Below, piece by piece: positions 9,138 to 17,354 of a DNA stretch of 64,000 nucleotides (its first letter is position 1; the number at the start of each line of letters is the position of its first letter). The position numbers were made by a program, and so were the translations under genes. Where the stretch lies: the NCBI RefSeq assembly GCF_001955695.1, contig NZ_CP019236.1, positions 992,001-1,056,000 on the forward strand, in the 5' to 3' direction. Origin of the DNA: Rhodoferax koreense (GTDB lineage Bacteria > Pseudomonadota > Gammaproteobacteria > Burkholderiales > Burkholderiaceae_C). The notes under the pieces are model-generated. The model was given only the letters and a program-made list of their open reading frames with translations. It had not been told where the DNA came from and made no database searches.

Positions 9138-10010
9138 ATGCAATCCCGTTACCAAGCCAGTCCGCAGGGCAAGTCCCGCTTCTGGGCCGACCTCACCACC
9201 CTCGACTTCGCCCACCTCCAGCAGTCGGGGGCGGCGGCCGGCACCGTCGCGGTGCTGCCAGTGGCGGCGATCGAGCAGCACGGCCCGCACCTGCCGCTGA
9301 GCGTGGACACTTCCCTGGTTGATGGTGTCATCGCCGTGGCGCTGCCGCTGTTGCCCGCCGACCTGCCGGTGCTGTTCCTGCCCACGCAGCAGGTCGGCAA
9401 GAGCAACGAGCACCAACGCTTTCCCGGCACGCTGACCCTTTCGGCCGAGACCCTGATCCGCGTCTGGACCGAGATCGGCGAATCGGTGGCGCGTGCCGGC
9501 GTCAAGAAACTCGTGTTGTTCAATTCCCACGGTGGCCAGGTCAGCCTGATGGACATCGTGGCGCGCGACCTGCGCACGCGTTGCGAGCTCATCGTGTTCG
9601 GCTGCAACTGGTTCACGCTGCCGCTGGGCGAGGCGGTGGACGGGCTGTTTCCGCCCGAGGAACACCGCTTCGGCATCCACGCAGGCGACATCGAAACCTC
9701 GATGATGCTGGCCCTGCGGCCGCAATTCGTCGAGATGGCGCAGGCGCGCGACTTCAAGTCCACTTCGCAGGAACGTGCGGCCAAGTACCGCATCCTCGGC
9801 AACGGCAAGAGCGCCAAGCTCGGCTGGCAGATGCAGGACTACAACCCGATGGGCGCTGCCGGCAACGCCGCCGCAGCCACCGCCGAGAAAGGCCAGGCTG
9901 TGCTGCGGGCCGCGGGCGAGCAGCTGGCGTTGATGCTGCAGGAGATTGCCGACCTGCCCTTGTCCACGCTCGTGGACGGGCCGGCCTTCCCGAACGATCT
10001 TCCCGGCTGA
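9138..10010 (+). CDS. Creatininase-family amidohydrolase
   Basis: This 290-residue protein of the creatininase fold is a metal-dependent cyclic amide hydrolase. The metal-site motifs visible are EQHGPHLP with a downstream Asp (SVDTS), a SHGGQ loop and a HAGDIETSMM segment. The family includes creatininase and formamide hydrolases of pyrimidine/flavin salvage, and the sequence does not settle which activity applies. The next three genes form an ABC importer that starts within about 10 bases of this stop codon. The hydrolase therefore probably processes the imported nitrogen compound. Confidence 0.88.
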   Translation: MQSRYQASPQGKSRFWADLTTLDFAHLQQSGAAAGTVAVLPVAAIEQHGPHLPLSVDTSLVDGVIAVALPLLPADLPVLFLPTQQVGKSNEHQRFPGTLTLSAETLIRVWTEIGESVARAGVKKLVLFNSHGGQVSLMDIVARDLRTRCELIVFGCNWFTLPLGEAVDGLFPPEEHRFGIHAGDIETSMMLALRPQFVEMAQARDFKSTSQERAAKYRILGNGKSAKLGWQMQDYNPMGAAGNAAAATAEKGQAVLRAAGEQLALMLQEIADLPLSTLVDGPAFPNDLPG

Positions 10011-10018
10011 ACACGGCC

Positions 10019-10777
10019 TTGCTGAGCCTGGCCCATCTCGAGAAACGGTATGGCGGCGGTCGTGGCACGCTCGCGCTGCAGGACATGTCGCTCGAGGTCG
10101 GCGCCCACGATTTCGTGAGCCTGCTCGGGCCCTCGGGCTGCGGCAAGAGCACGGTGCTGAAGATGGTGGCCGGTCTGCTGCCGGTCACGTCGGGTCGCAT
10201 CACCTGGCAGGCGGGCACCGCCGCATCCGCGCAGGATATCGGCTTCGTGTTCCAGGAACCGACGCTGATGCCCTGGGCCAGCGTGTTCGACAACGTCTGG
10301 CTGCCGCTGCGCCTGCGGGGGGTGAGCCGTGCGTCGGCGCAGGCGCGCGTCGAGGAAGCGCTGCAAGCCGTGGGGCTGCACGAATTCGCCGCGGCGTTGC
10401 CGCGCGAACTCTCGGGCGGCATGAAGATGCGGGTGTCGATCGCGCGCGCACTCATCACCCGGCCGAAGCTGCTGCTGATGGACGAACCCTTCGGCGCGCT
10501 CGACGAGATCACGCGCTCCAGGCTCAACCACGACACGCTGCAGCTCTGGCAGCAGCATGGCTTCACCACCCTCTTCGTGACGCACAGCGTGTTCGAAGCG
10601 GTGTTCCTGAGCCGGCGCATCGTGGTCATGGCCGCGCGGCCCGGCCGTGTGCTGGCCGAGATCGCCATCGACGAGCCCTATCCACGCCCCGAGGCTTTTC
10701 GCCACAGCGCGCGGTTTGGCGCCTGGTGTGCCGAGGTGTCGGCGGCGCTGCACGCGGCGGATGATCCGCATGGCTGA
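10019..10777 (+). CDS. ABC transporter ATP-binding protein (NitT/TauT type)
   Basis: This 252-residue cytoplasmic ATPase has Walker A GPSGCGKS, Q-loop VFQEP, signature LSGGM, Walker B LLLMDEPFGALDE and an H-loop in FVTHS. It is the nitrate/sulfonate/taurine-type importer ATPase. There is no ATG near the expected start. TTG 10019 gives the usual short lead into LEKRYGGG, and CTG 10007 would overlap the previous stop codon. Either way translation is probably coupled to the creatininase-like gene. The 3' end overlaps the permease start. Confidence 0.9.
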   Translation: MLSLAHLEKRYGGGRGTLALQDMSLEVGAHDFVSLLGPSGCGKSTVLKMVAGLLPVTSGRITWQAGTAASAQDIGFVFQEPTLMPWASVFDNVWLPLRLRGVSRASAQARVEEALQAVGLHEFAAALPRELSGGMKMRVSIARALITRPKLLLMDEPFGALDEITRSRLNHDTLQLWQQHGFTTLFVTHSVFEAVFLSRRIVVMAARPGRVLAEIAIDEPYPRPEAFRHSARFGAWCAEVSAALHAADDPHG

Positions 10778-11582
10778 GCCGGCCGAATTGCCGCTGGTGG
10801 AGCGCCGCTGGCTGCGCACCGGGGTGCCGGTGCTGGTCTTCGCCGCGCTGCTGCTCGCCTGGGAGGTGACGGTGCGCGCCTATGCCGTGCCGAGCTACAT
10901 CCTGCCTGCGCCCTCGCTCATCTTGCAGACGCTGTGGGACAACCTCGGCTCGCTGATGCAGAGCTGGCTGTTCACCATGAAGATCACCTTCGGCGCGCTG
11001 CTGCTGGCCGCGGTCGGCGGTGTGTTGCTGGCGGTGCTGTTCGCGGTGTCGAAGTGGGTGGAGCTGAGCCTGTTCCCGCTGGCCGTGGTGCTGCAGGTCA
11101 CGCCCATCGTGGCAATCGCCCCGCTGATCCTCATCTTCATCGACAGCACCACGGCGGCGTTGCTGCTGTGCGCCTGGATCGTGGCGTTCTTCCCCATCCT
11201 GTCGAACACCGTGACCGGTCTGCGCAGCGCCGACCTGAACCTGCGCGACCTGTTCCGCCTGTACCGCGCCAGCCCCTGGCAGACGCTGCGCCTGCTGCTC
11301 GTGCCCTCGGCCATGCCGTATTTCATCGCCGGGCTGAAGGTGGCCGGCGGCCTGAGCCTGATCGGCGCCGTGGTGGCGGAGTTCACCGCCGGCGCGGCCG
11401 GCAAGGAAACCGGGCTGGCGTCGCGGATCCTGGAGGCGAGCTTCCGCACCGAGATCCCGAAGATGTTCGCCGCGCTGCTGCTGGTGTCGTTGACCGGCAT
11501 CGCCATCCACCTGGCGTTCAACCTCGTGGCGCGGCTGGCGCTGGGCCGCTGGCATGAGTCGGAAGCGCGGCGCGAGCGCTGA
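10761..11582 (+). CDS. ABC transporter permease (NitT/TauT type)
   Basis: This 273-residue integral membrane permease of the BPD transport family has about six hydrophobic segments. The EAA-type cytoplasmic loop reads LFRLYRASPWQTLRLLLVPSAMPYF in the expected place. The start is ATG 10761 or ATG 10770, both inside the last codons of the ATPase gene, so the two are translationally coupled. It pairs with the ATPase before it and the binding protein after it. Confidence 0.92.
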   Translation: MIRMAEPAELPLVERRWLRTGVPVLVFAALLLAWEVTVRAYAVPSYILPAPSLILQTLWDNLGSLMQSWLFTMKITFGALLLAAVGGVLLAVLFAVSKWVELSLFPLAVVLQVTPIVAIAPLILIFIDSTTAALLLCAWIVAFFPILSNTVTGLRSADLNLRDLFRLYRASPWQTLRLLLVPSAMPYFIAGLKVAGGLSLIGAVVAEFTAGAAGKETGLASRILEASFRTEIPKMFAALLLVSLTGIAIHLAFNLVARLALGRWHESEARRER

Positions 11583-11696
11583 GTTGCCAGGTTGGCCGGC
11601 GCGTGCAACCGCGTGCGAAATTTTCCGGAGCAAACAGCGCCGCGCGCCGCTGGATTTGTGCAAAGATTGCTGCAATTCTCACAGGGATGATTTGCG

Positions 11697-12743
11697 ATGT
11701 TTGATCCGGCGCGTTCAGTTCAGTCCACTTCCTTTGCTTCCAAATGGATAGCTGCCACCGCAATGCTGGTGTGCGCTACAGGGGTTTTTGGTCAGGAAAA
11801 AGTGGTGTTCGCCACCAACTGGAAAGCCCAGGCCGCGCAAGGCGGCTTCTACCAGGCGCTGGCCGACGGCACCTACAAGAAATACGGCCTCGACGTGGAG
11901 ATCGTGCAGGGCGGGCCGATGGTCAACAACCGGCCGCTGCTGCCTGCCGGCAAGATCGATTTCCTCATGACCGGCAACCTGCTGCATTCCTTCGACAACC
12001 TCAAGAACAAGGTGCCGACGGTGGCGGTGATGTCGGCCTTCCAGAAAGACCCGCAGGCCATCTTTGCGCATCCGGGCCAGGGTTATGCGAGCTTCAAGGA
12101 CCTGGCCAAGGCGCCGGTGGCCCTGATCGGCAAGGACGGGCAGTTCAGCTTCTGGCAGTGGATGAAATCGGAATACGGCTTCCGCGACGAGCAGCTCAAA
12201 CCCTACACCTACAACATCGGCCCCTTCCTCGCCGACAAGAAGTCGGTGCAGCAGGGCTACGCGATCGAGGAGCCGCTCACCATCAAGGCCAAGGCCGGAT
12301 TCGATCCGCTGGTGTTCCTGCTGGCCGACAACGGCTTTTCCACCTACAGCACCACCGTGGAAACGCGCGCCGACATGGTTCGCAACAAACCGGAACTGGT
12401 GCAGAAATTCGTCGATGCCAGCATCATCGGCTGGAACAACTACCTGTACGGCAACAACCAGGCGGCCAACGAACTCATCAAGAAGGCCAACCCGGACATG
12501 AGCGACGCCAACATCGCCGGCTCGATCGCGCTGATGAAGCAGATGGGCATCGTCGACAGCGGCGAGGCGCAGACCCAGGGCATCGGCGCGATGAACCCGG
12601 CGCGCGTGAAGGACTTCTTCGACAAGATGGTCAAGGCCGGGCTCTACAAGGCCGGCGAGATCGACCCCACGCAAGCCATCACCACGCAGTTCGTCAACAA
12701 GGGCGTGGGCGTGGACCTGCGCCGGCAGTTGACTGGCAAGTAA
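11697..12743 (+). CDS. ABC transporter substrate-binding protein (NMT1/THI5-like)
   Basis: This 348-residue periplasmic binding protein has an N-terminal signal region (cleavage near VFGQ). The mature start TNWKAQAAQGGFYQALADGTYKKYGLDVEI is the NMT1/THI5-like pattern used for pyrimidine-precursor and related ligands. The sequence cannot name the ligand. A 114-bp gap separates it from the permease gene, so it may have extra promotion of its own. AGGGA precedes the ATG. It ends 3 bases before the convergent phosphatase-like gene. Confidence 0.9.
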   Translation: MFDPARSVQSTSFASKWIAATAMLVCATGVFGQEKVVFATNWKAQAAQGGFYQALADGTYKKYGLDVEIVQGGPMVNNRPLLPAGKIDFLMTGNLLHSFDNLKNKVPTVAVMSAFQKDPQAIFAHPGQGYASFKDLAKAPVALIGKDGQFSFWQWMKSEYGFRDEQLKPYTYNIGPFLADKKSVQQGYAIEEPLTIKAKAGFDPLVFLLADNGFSTYSTTVETRADMVRNKPELVQKFVDASIIGWNNYLYGNNQAANELIKKANPDMSDANIAGSIALMKQMGIVDSGEAQTQGIGAMNPARVKDFFDKMVKAGLYKAGEIDPTQAITTQFVNKGVGVDLRRQLTGK

Positions 12744-12746
12744 ACC

Positions 12747-13415
12747 TCAGGCGTAGGTGATCCAGCCGGCGTGGTCCGGGTGGTCCAGATGGGGCAGCGT
12801 GTTGAAGGTCTCGAGCATGTGCCGCTTCGGCGTGAACGCGAATTCGGTCACCGCGCTGTTGCGGATGCGCAGGTTGAGCTCGATCGTCGTCTCGGGCGTC
12901 GTGCCGAGGACATGGCCCACCGCGGTGGCGATCGGCCCGCCGCTGGACACCAGCAGCACATTGCCCGTGTGGCGCGTGCGCACATGGTCCAGCGCGGCCA
13001 CCACGCCCTCGCGGAAGTCCGTGTAGCTCGGCATGCCGCGCGGGCTCACCACGCCGTTCATCCACTGCGTCAGCCCGTCGCGCAACAGCCGGAAATGGTG
13101 GCGGTACAGCTCGGGTGTATCGGGCTTGGCCAGCGGTTCGGGATGCACGGTGGCGATCACCGCCGCACTGTCGTATTCGTTGAGCCCGGGCCAGGCCAGC
13201 GCCGGCAGGTCGATGCCCATGCCATCGCAGATGCCCGCATGTGTCTGGGCGTGGCGGCGCAGCGTACCGGCCAGCGCGGCTTCGAACACGATGCCCTTGT
13301 GCGCGAGGTACTCGCCGAGCCGCCGGCTCTGCCGCAGGCCCTGCTCGCTCAACTGGTCGTAGGCTTCCGCGCCAAACGAGGCCTGGCCGTGGCGCACGAG
13401 GTAGAGGGTTCCCAT
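12747..13415 (-). CDS. Histidine phosphatase family protein, second catalytic His not conserved
   Basis: This 222-residue protein has the phosphoglycerate-mutase-like fold. The phosphorylated-His motif is at the N-terminus (LVRHGQASF). The late motif that usually reads SHGG is here SSGGPIA, so the second active-site His appears replaced. I believe some bacterial subfamilies share this. It may be a weak phosphatase or act on an unusual substrate. The gene is transcribed alone and converges on the ABC operon. Confidence 0.85.
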   Translation of the reverse strand: MGTLYLVRHGQASFGAEAYDQLSEQGLRQSRRLGEYLAHKGIVFEAALAGTLRRHAQTHAGICDGMGIDLPALAWPGLNEYDSAAVIATVHPEPLAKPDTPELYRHHFRLLRDGLTQWMNGVVSPRGMPSYTDFREGVVAALDHVRTRHTGNVLLVSSGGPIATAVGHVLGTTPETTIELNLRIRNSAVTEFAFTPKRHMLETFNTLPHLDHPDHAGWITYA

Positions 13416-13489
13416 GGGGCCGATTCTGGGCGCGCGCGCGCGGCGATGCGGTCTCTTGGGTGACCGGGACTTCCGCTCTAATCCATCCC

Positions 13490-13873
13490 ATGCTGCAAAA
13501 AATCAAAAGCTGGGCCCGCCGCATCAAGCGCGACGCGGTGACGCTGTGGTTCGCCTACCGCGACCCGGCCACGCCATGGCTGCCGAAGGCGCTGTGCTGG
13601 TTCGTCGTGGCCTATGCGCTGAGCCCGATCGACCTGATCCCGGATTTCATCCCGGTGCTGGGTTTCGTGGACGACGCCTTGTTGTTGCCCGGGCTGATCT
13701 GGCTGGCGCTGCGCATGCTGCCGGCCGCCGTGGTCACGCGCAGCCGGGCCGAAGCCGAGGCCTGGCTGGCGCAGCGGCACGGCCAACCCGCCAGCCGGGC
13801 GGGCCTATGGCTGGTCATGGCGGCCTGGCTGGCCGGCGCGGTGGGGTTGGTCTACTGGTGGTCGGGGCGTTGA
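13490..13873 (+). CDS. DUF1232 (YkvA-like) membrane protein
   Basis: This 127-residue protein carries the DUF1232 core, in which LPKALCWFVVAYALSPIDLIPDFIPVLG is characteristic. A second hydrophobic segment lies at the C-terminus ([17 protein letters not shown]). Its function is unknown, and it is probably in the inner membrane. Its last 22 bases overlap the end of the convergent VOC gene. Confidence 0.88.
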   Translation: MLQKIKSWARRIKRDAVTLWFAYRDPATPWLPKALCWFVVAYALSPIDLIPDFIPVLGFVDDALLLPGLIWLALRMLPAAVVTRSRAEAEAWLAQRHGQPASRAGLWLVMAAWLAGAVGLVYWWSGR

Positions 13874-14577
13874 GCGCAAGGTGAAGAGCACAGCGTGACG
13901 CGGCCTTTCGGCGTCTGCAGCACCGCGACGAGTTGCGCCGGCCCGGTGTGCACCTCGAAGCGCGACAGGCCCACACCCTGCAGCGCGGCCTGCAGCAACG
14001 CGCCCTGCGGGTGTTGCAACTGGAAGGCCTGCAGGCTTACCCCGCTGTCGGGCATGTTGTCGGCGGGATGGATCTCGCCCCACTGGATCAGCGTCGGCAG
14101 CGTGCCGTCGAGCAGGCGCTGGCCGTCGTCGCGCACCGTGATCTGCCACTGCAGAAGGCCGTCCTGCGTCAGGCGCGAGGCCGTGAGCACCGGGCCGCGG
14201 TCCAGGCCGAGCATGCGCCAGGCGGCGCTGGCGTTCGAGGCGTCGGGCACGCTTGCCACCCAATGGACCAACTGCGGGCCGTTTTGTGTGACTTTCTCAC
14301 GCAGCGCGGGATCGTCCATGTCGAACCAGCGGCGCAGGCCGCGCCCCCGGCTCGGCGTCGCCGCAGGGTCGATGGCAATTATTTCGACATAGGCGCGCGG
14401 GAAGGCCGGGCTGGCGACCTTGACCAGCCGGTTGTGCGTGCCCATCAGCGCGTGCGCGCCGCCGGGGCCGGGAATGATGCCGAGCGTGGCTTCGCACCAG
14501 GCCACGCCTTCGTCCAGGCTCGCGGCGAGGATCACCAGATGGTCGAGCTTCGAGGCCGTATTCGGTACATTGGGCAT
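13852..14577 (-). CDS. VOC-superfamily (glyoxalase-like) protein
   Basis: This 241-residue protein of the glyoxalase-like domain group begins [23 protein letters not shown], the usual first beta-alpha-beta unit, with a His that may bind metal. The second half contains another partial repeat. The substrate is unknown. A strong hairpin (14612-14652) lies just upstream. Confidence 0.85.
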   Translation of the reverse strand: MPNVPNTASKLDHLVILAASLDEGVAWCEATLGIIPGPGGAHALMGTHNRLVKVASPAFPRAYVEIIAIDPAATPSRGRGLRRWFDMDDPALREKVTQNGPQLVHWVASVPDASNASAAWRMLGLDRGPVLTASRLTQDGLLQWQITVRDDGQRLLDGTLPTLIQWGEIHPADNMPDSGVSLQAFQLQHPQGALLQAALQGVGLSRFEVHTGPAQLVAVLQTPKGRVTLCSSPCAQRPDHQ

Positions 14578-14611
14578 GTTGACGCTTCCAGGTTGTGCGG
14601 CGAAACCACAC

Positions 14612-14652
14612 CGTCAGGCGGTGCCGCGGGACGCCCCCGGCACCGCCTGACG
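14612..14652. terminator. Long GC-rich hairpin between the phzF and VOC genes
   Basis: A perfect 15-bp stem (14612-14626 with 14638-14652) closes an 11-base loop. It lies 169 bases past the end of the first phzF gene and 35 bases before the VOC gene start, both minus strand. There is no T tract, so it may be a Rho-independent-like block, an mRNA-stabilising stem or a repeat remnant. Confidence 0.5.
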
Positions 14653-14820
14653 TGATGCTTTGAACCGAAGCAGGATGTGTGCCGCGTTCTTCCGTTCATG
14701 CACTAGGCATGAGGGCGGTGAATGCACATTGCAAGAGGCCCGATGTTCGACCGAAGCCCGGATGCCCGGCTTGCGGGTCTGGCCGACACGGCGGCGGCGC
14801 CCTGGCCTGCGCGTCGGCCG

Positions 14821-15699
14821 CTACAGCAGCACGGTGCCGTCGATGCAGGTGACCGACTCGCCGCCCACCCAGACCTGGCCCGTGGCGTCGCTGCTGATGA
14901 AGACGCGGCCCGACCGGCCCAGGCGCGTGCCCTGTGCGGCGAGATAGTGGGCGGGCGCATGGCCGTCATGGATGAGCCACTGCGCAAGGCTCGCGTTCAG
15001 GCTGCCCGTCACCGGGTCTTCGGGCACGTCCACGGCCGCGGCGAAGGCGCGCACTTCGAACTGCGGTGCGTCCGGCGCCGGGCTGGCGCCATGCGGGCCG
15101 GCCACACCGACGGTGACGCCGATGCGTTTCAGCGCCGCATGATCCGGCTCGATGCGCAGCACGGTCTCGGCGCTGTCCAGCAGCAGGCCGAGCCAGGGCA
15201 GGCCGTTGTCCAGGGTTTGCGCGGCGACGAGGTGCCGGGCTTCGAGCCCCAAGGCTTCGGCTACCTGGGCCAGCACGCCCCCATCGGGGGTATTGCGCTG
15301 CAGGGGCGGTGCCGCAAAAAACAGCCGCCCGCCGGTCTGCCGGACCTTCACCAGGCCTACCTCGCATTCCTGCACCACGACGCCCGGTGTCCGGGGCTGG
15401 CCGCCGGCTCGCAGCCAGGCGTGGCAGCTGCCCAGGGTGGGATGGCCGGCAAAGCGCAGTTCGCTCAAAGGGTCGAAGATGCGCACCCGGTAATCGGCAC
15501 CGGCCTCCCGCCCGGCCTCGCTCGGAGGCAGAACGAAGGTGGTTTCTGAAAGATGGGTCCAGTTGGCGAAGCGCTGCATCTGCGCCTGGCTCAGCCCTTC
15601 GCCGTCGAGCACCACCGCCAGCGGATTGCCGCGGTAGGCGGCGCTGGCAAACACGTCGACCTGCTGAAATCGGCGCGGCAGGTGCTGCGACGCGGGCAT
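14821..15699 (-). CDS. PhzF-family isomerase/epimerase, copy A
   Basis: This 292-residue member of the PhzF/diaminopimelate-epimerase-fold family shows the conserved core. The early lines are VDVFASAAYRGNPLAVVLD, the catalytic Glu lies in LSETTFVLPP, and GHPTLGSCHAW and DPVTGSLNASLAQWL follow. The physiological reaction is unknown; family members isomerise small carboxylic acids. It follows the closely similar copy B by 11 bases, in the same direction, and the two share nearly identical C-terminal ends (ESVTCIDGTVLL). This points to tandem duplication. Confidence 0.9.
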   Translation of the reverse strand: MPASQHLPRRFQQVDVFASAAYRGNPLAVVLDGEGLSQAQMQRFANWTHLSETTFVLPPSEAGREAGADYRVRIFDPLSELRFAGHPTLGSCHAWLRAGGQPRTPGVVVQECEVGLVKVRQTGGRLFFAAPPLQRNTPDGGVLAQVAEALGLEARHLVAAQTLDNGLPWLGLLLDSAETVLRIEPDHAALKRIGVTVGVAGPHGASPAPDAPQFEVRAFAAAVDVPEDPVTGSLNASLAQWLIHDGHAPAHYLAAQGTRLGRSGRVFISSDATGQVWVGGESVTCIDGTVLL

Positions 15700-15710
15700 G
15701 GCCGGGCTGG

Positions 15711-16670
15711 CTACAGCAGCACCGTGCCGTCGATGCAGGTGACGGATTCGCCGCCCACCCACACCTGGCCTTGTGCGTCGGTGGTGACGAACACCCGGCC
15801 GGCGCGTTCCAGGCAGGTGCCCTGCGCGGCGAGGTAGTTCGCCGGCGCGTGGCCCTCTGCGATCAACCACTGGGCCAGGCTGGCGTTGAGGCTGCCGGTC
15901 ACCGGGTCTTCGAGGATGCCCACCGGCGCGGCGAAAGCGCGCACTTCGAGGTTCGGCGCGGCTTCGTCATCGGCGGCGGGCGCTGGCGAGGGGCTGTTGC
16001 CGAACGCGCGAGCCTCGCGGTTCGACCGGCTGATCAGCGCCGAGCCCTGCTCATCCGCGTAGAACGCTGCGACGCCGACTTTCAGGCCAAGGCTCTTCAG
16101 TTCGAGCTGGTTCGGCTTGAGCTGCAGCACGGTGTGTGGATCGTCGAGCAGCAGGCCGAGCCAGGCCGTGCCGTTGTCGAGCATCTGCGCGGCGATGATC
16201 TGCTGCGATTTCAAGCCCAGCGCCGCCGCGATCTGCGCCAGTTGCATGGCACCCGGGGCCGTACGTTTCAGGGGCGGTGCGGCGAACGAAAGCCGGGTGT
16301 CGTTGCGCCGAACCGCCACCAGCCCCACCGCACATTCCTGCACCACCCGTTGCGTTGCCCGCGGCCGGCCGCCGGCCTGCAGCCAGGCGTGGCAACTGCC
16401 GAGCGTGGGATGGCCGGCGAAGCGCATCTCGCCGCCGGGCGTGAAGATGCGCACGCGGTAGTCGGCGCCGCCGGCCCGGCCCTCGGGCGTGGGCGGCAGC
16501 AGGAAGGTGGTTTCCGACAGGTTGGTCCAGTTGGCGAAGCGCAGCATCTGCGCATCGCTCAGGCCCTCGCCGTCGAGCACCACCGCCAGCGGATTGCCGA
16601 AGTAGGCTTGGCCGGAGAAAACGTCGACCTGCTTGAAGGGACGTTGGCGGGGTGGGGTGGAGGAGTCCAT
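15711..16670 (-). CDS. PhzF-family isomerase/epimerase, copy B
   Basis: This 319-residue paralogue of the adjacent copy A has the same PhzF motifs (LSETTFLLPP, GHPTLGSCHAW, DPVTGSLNASLAQWL). It carries an extra segment of about 30 residues in the middle (around residues 205-235, rich in Ser, Ala and Pro). The two genes probably form a short operon, B before A. A short repeat (16682-16708) lies just upstream of this start. Confidence 0.9.
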   Translation of the reverse strand: MDSSTPPRQRPFKQVDVFSGQAYFGNPLAVVLDGEGLSDAQMLRFANWTNLSETTFLLPPTPEGRAGGADYRVRIFTPGGEMRFAGHPTLGSCHAWLQAGGRPRATQRVVQECAVGLVAVRRNDTRLSFAAPPLKRTAPGAMQLAQIAAALGLKSQQIIAAQMLDNGTAWLGLLLDDPHTVLQLKPNQLELKSLGLKVGVAAFYADEQGSALISRSNREARAFGNSPSPAPAADDEAAPNLEVRAFAAPVGILEDPVTGSLNASLAQWLIAEGHAPANYLAAQGTCLERAGRVFVTTDAQGQVWVGGESVTCIDGTVLL

Positions 16671-16681
16671 TGTGTCAATTT

Positions 16682-16708
16682 GCGCTTCGACAAGCTCAGC
16701 GCGAACGG
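16682..16708. repeat. CTTCGACAAGCTCAG-type interspersed repeat
   Basis: The sequence CGCTTCGACAAGCTCAGCGC followed by GAACGGG matches a short repeat I recall from intergenic regions of many proteobacteria. It sits in the 51-bp gap between the phzF copy B start and the GST stop. Identification is from memory. No second copy was noticed in this window. Confidence 0.55.
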
Positions 16709-16721
16709 GAGTGGATAGGGA

Positions 16722-17351
16722 TCAGCTCAACGCTTGGTCCAGCACACCCAGCGCGCCGGGGCGCGCCAGGATCTCGGCGTACCAGCGCGCGATGTTCGGG
16801 CGCGGCACCTGGGGCTGGGGCAGGTTGGTCCAGCGGTGGATTTCGCAGGCGACAGGGATGTCGGCCATGGTGAAACGGTCGCCGGCGAGGTAGGCCTGGC
16901 GGCCGAGGTGGGCGTCCAGGATGGCCATCAGCGGTTCGGTCTCGGCGTTCGAGGCGTCGATCCAGTCCTGGTGGCGCTGTTCGGGGGCGACCCGCACCAG
17001 CTGCACGAAGGCGTGCCGGCCGGCGGGGTTGAGCGTGGTCTGCTGCCAATCCATCCATTGCTCGGCCACGAAGCGCTCGCCCAGCGACTCAGGGTAGAAG
17101 TTGCCTGGCGAATATTTCGCGCACAGGTAACGCACGATCACGTTCGATTCCCACAGCGTGACCTCGCCGTCCTCGAGCAGCGGCACCATGGCGTTCGGGT
17201 TCTTGGCCATGAATTCGGGCTCGAGCACGATGCCGAAATGACCACCCGCGTCGGTGCGCTGCATGGTCAGGCCGAGCTCCTGCACGGTCCAGACCACTTT
17301 GCGGACATTGATGGAGCTCATGCGCCCCCAGAGATGCAACATTTCCGACAT
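16722..17351 (-). CDS. Glutathione S-transferase family protein
   Basis: This 209-residue cytosolic GST has an N-terminal thioredoxin-like domain with an active-site-like start (GRMSSINVRKVVWTVQELGL), the cis-Pro segment NAMVPLLEDG and the GSH-binding WESNVIVRYL. A helical C-terminal domain contains the N-capping motif GDRFTMADIPVA. Its role (detoxification or another conjugation) is not determined. It starts 3 bases after the aminotransferase stop, so the two are very likely one transcript. Confidence 0.92.
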   Translation of the reverse strand: MSEMLHLWGRMSSINVRKVVWTVQELGLTMQRTDAGGHFGIVLEPEFMAKNPNAMVPLLEDGEVTLWESNVIVRYLCAKYSPGNFYPESLGERFVAEQWMDWQQTTLNPAGRHAFVQLVRVAPEQRHQDWIDASNAETEPLMAILDAHLGRQAYLAGDRFTMADIPVACEIHRWTNLPQPQVPRPNIARWYAEILARPGALGVLDQALS

Positions 17352-17354
17352 TCC

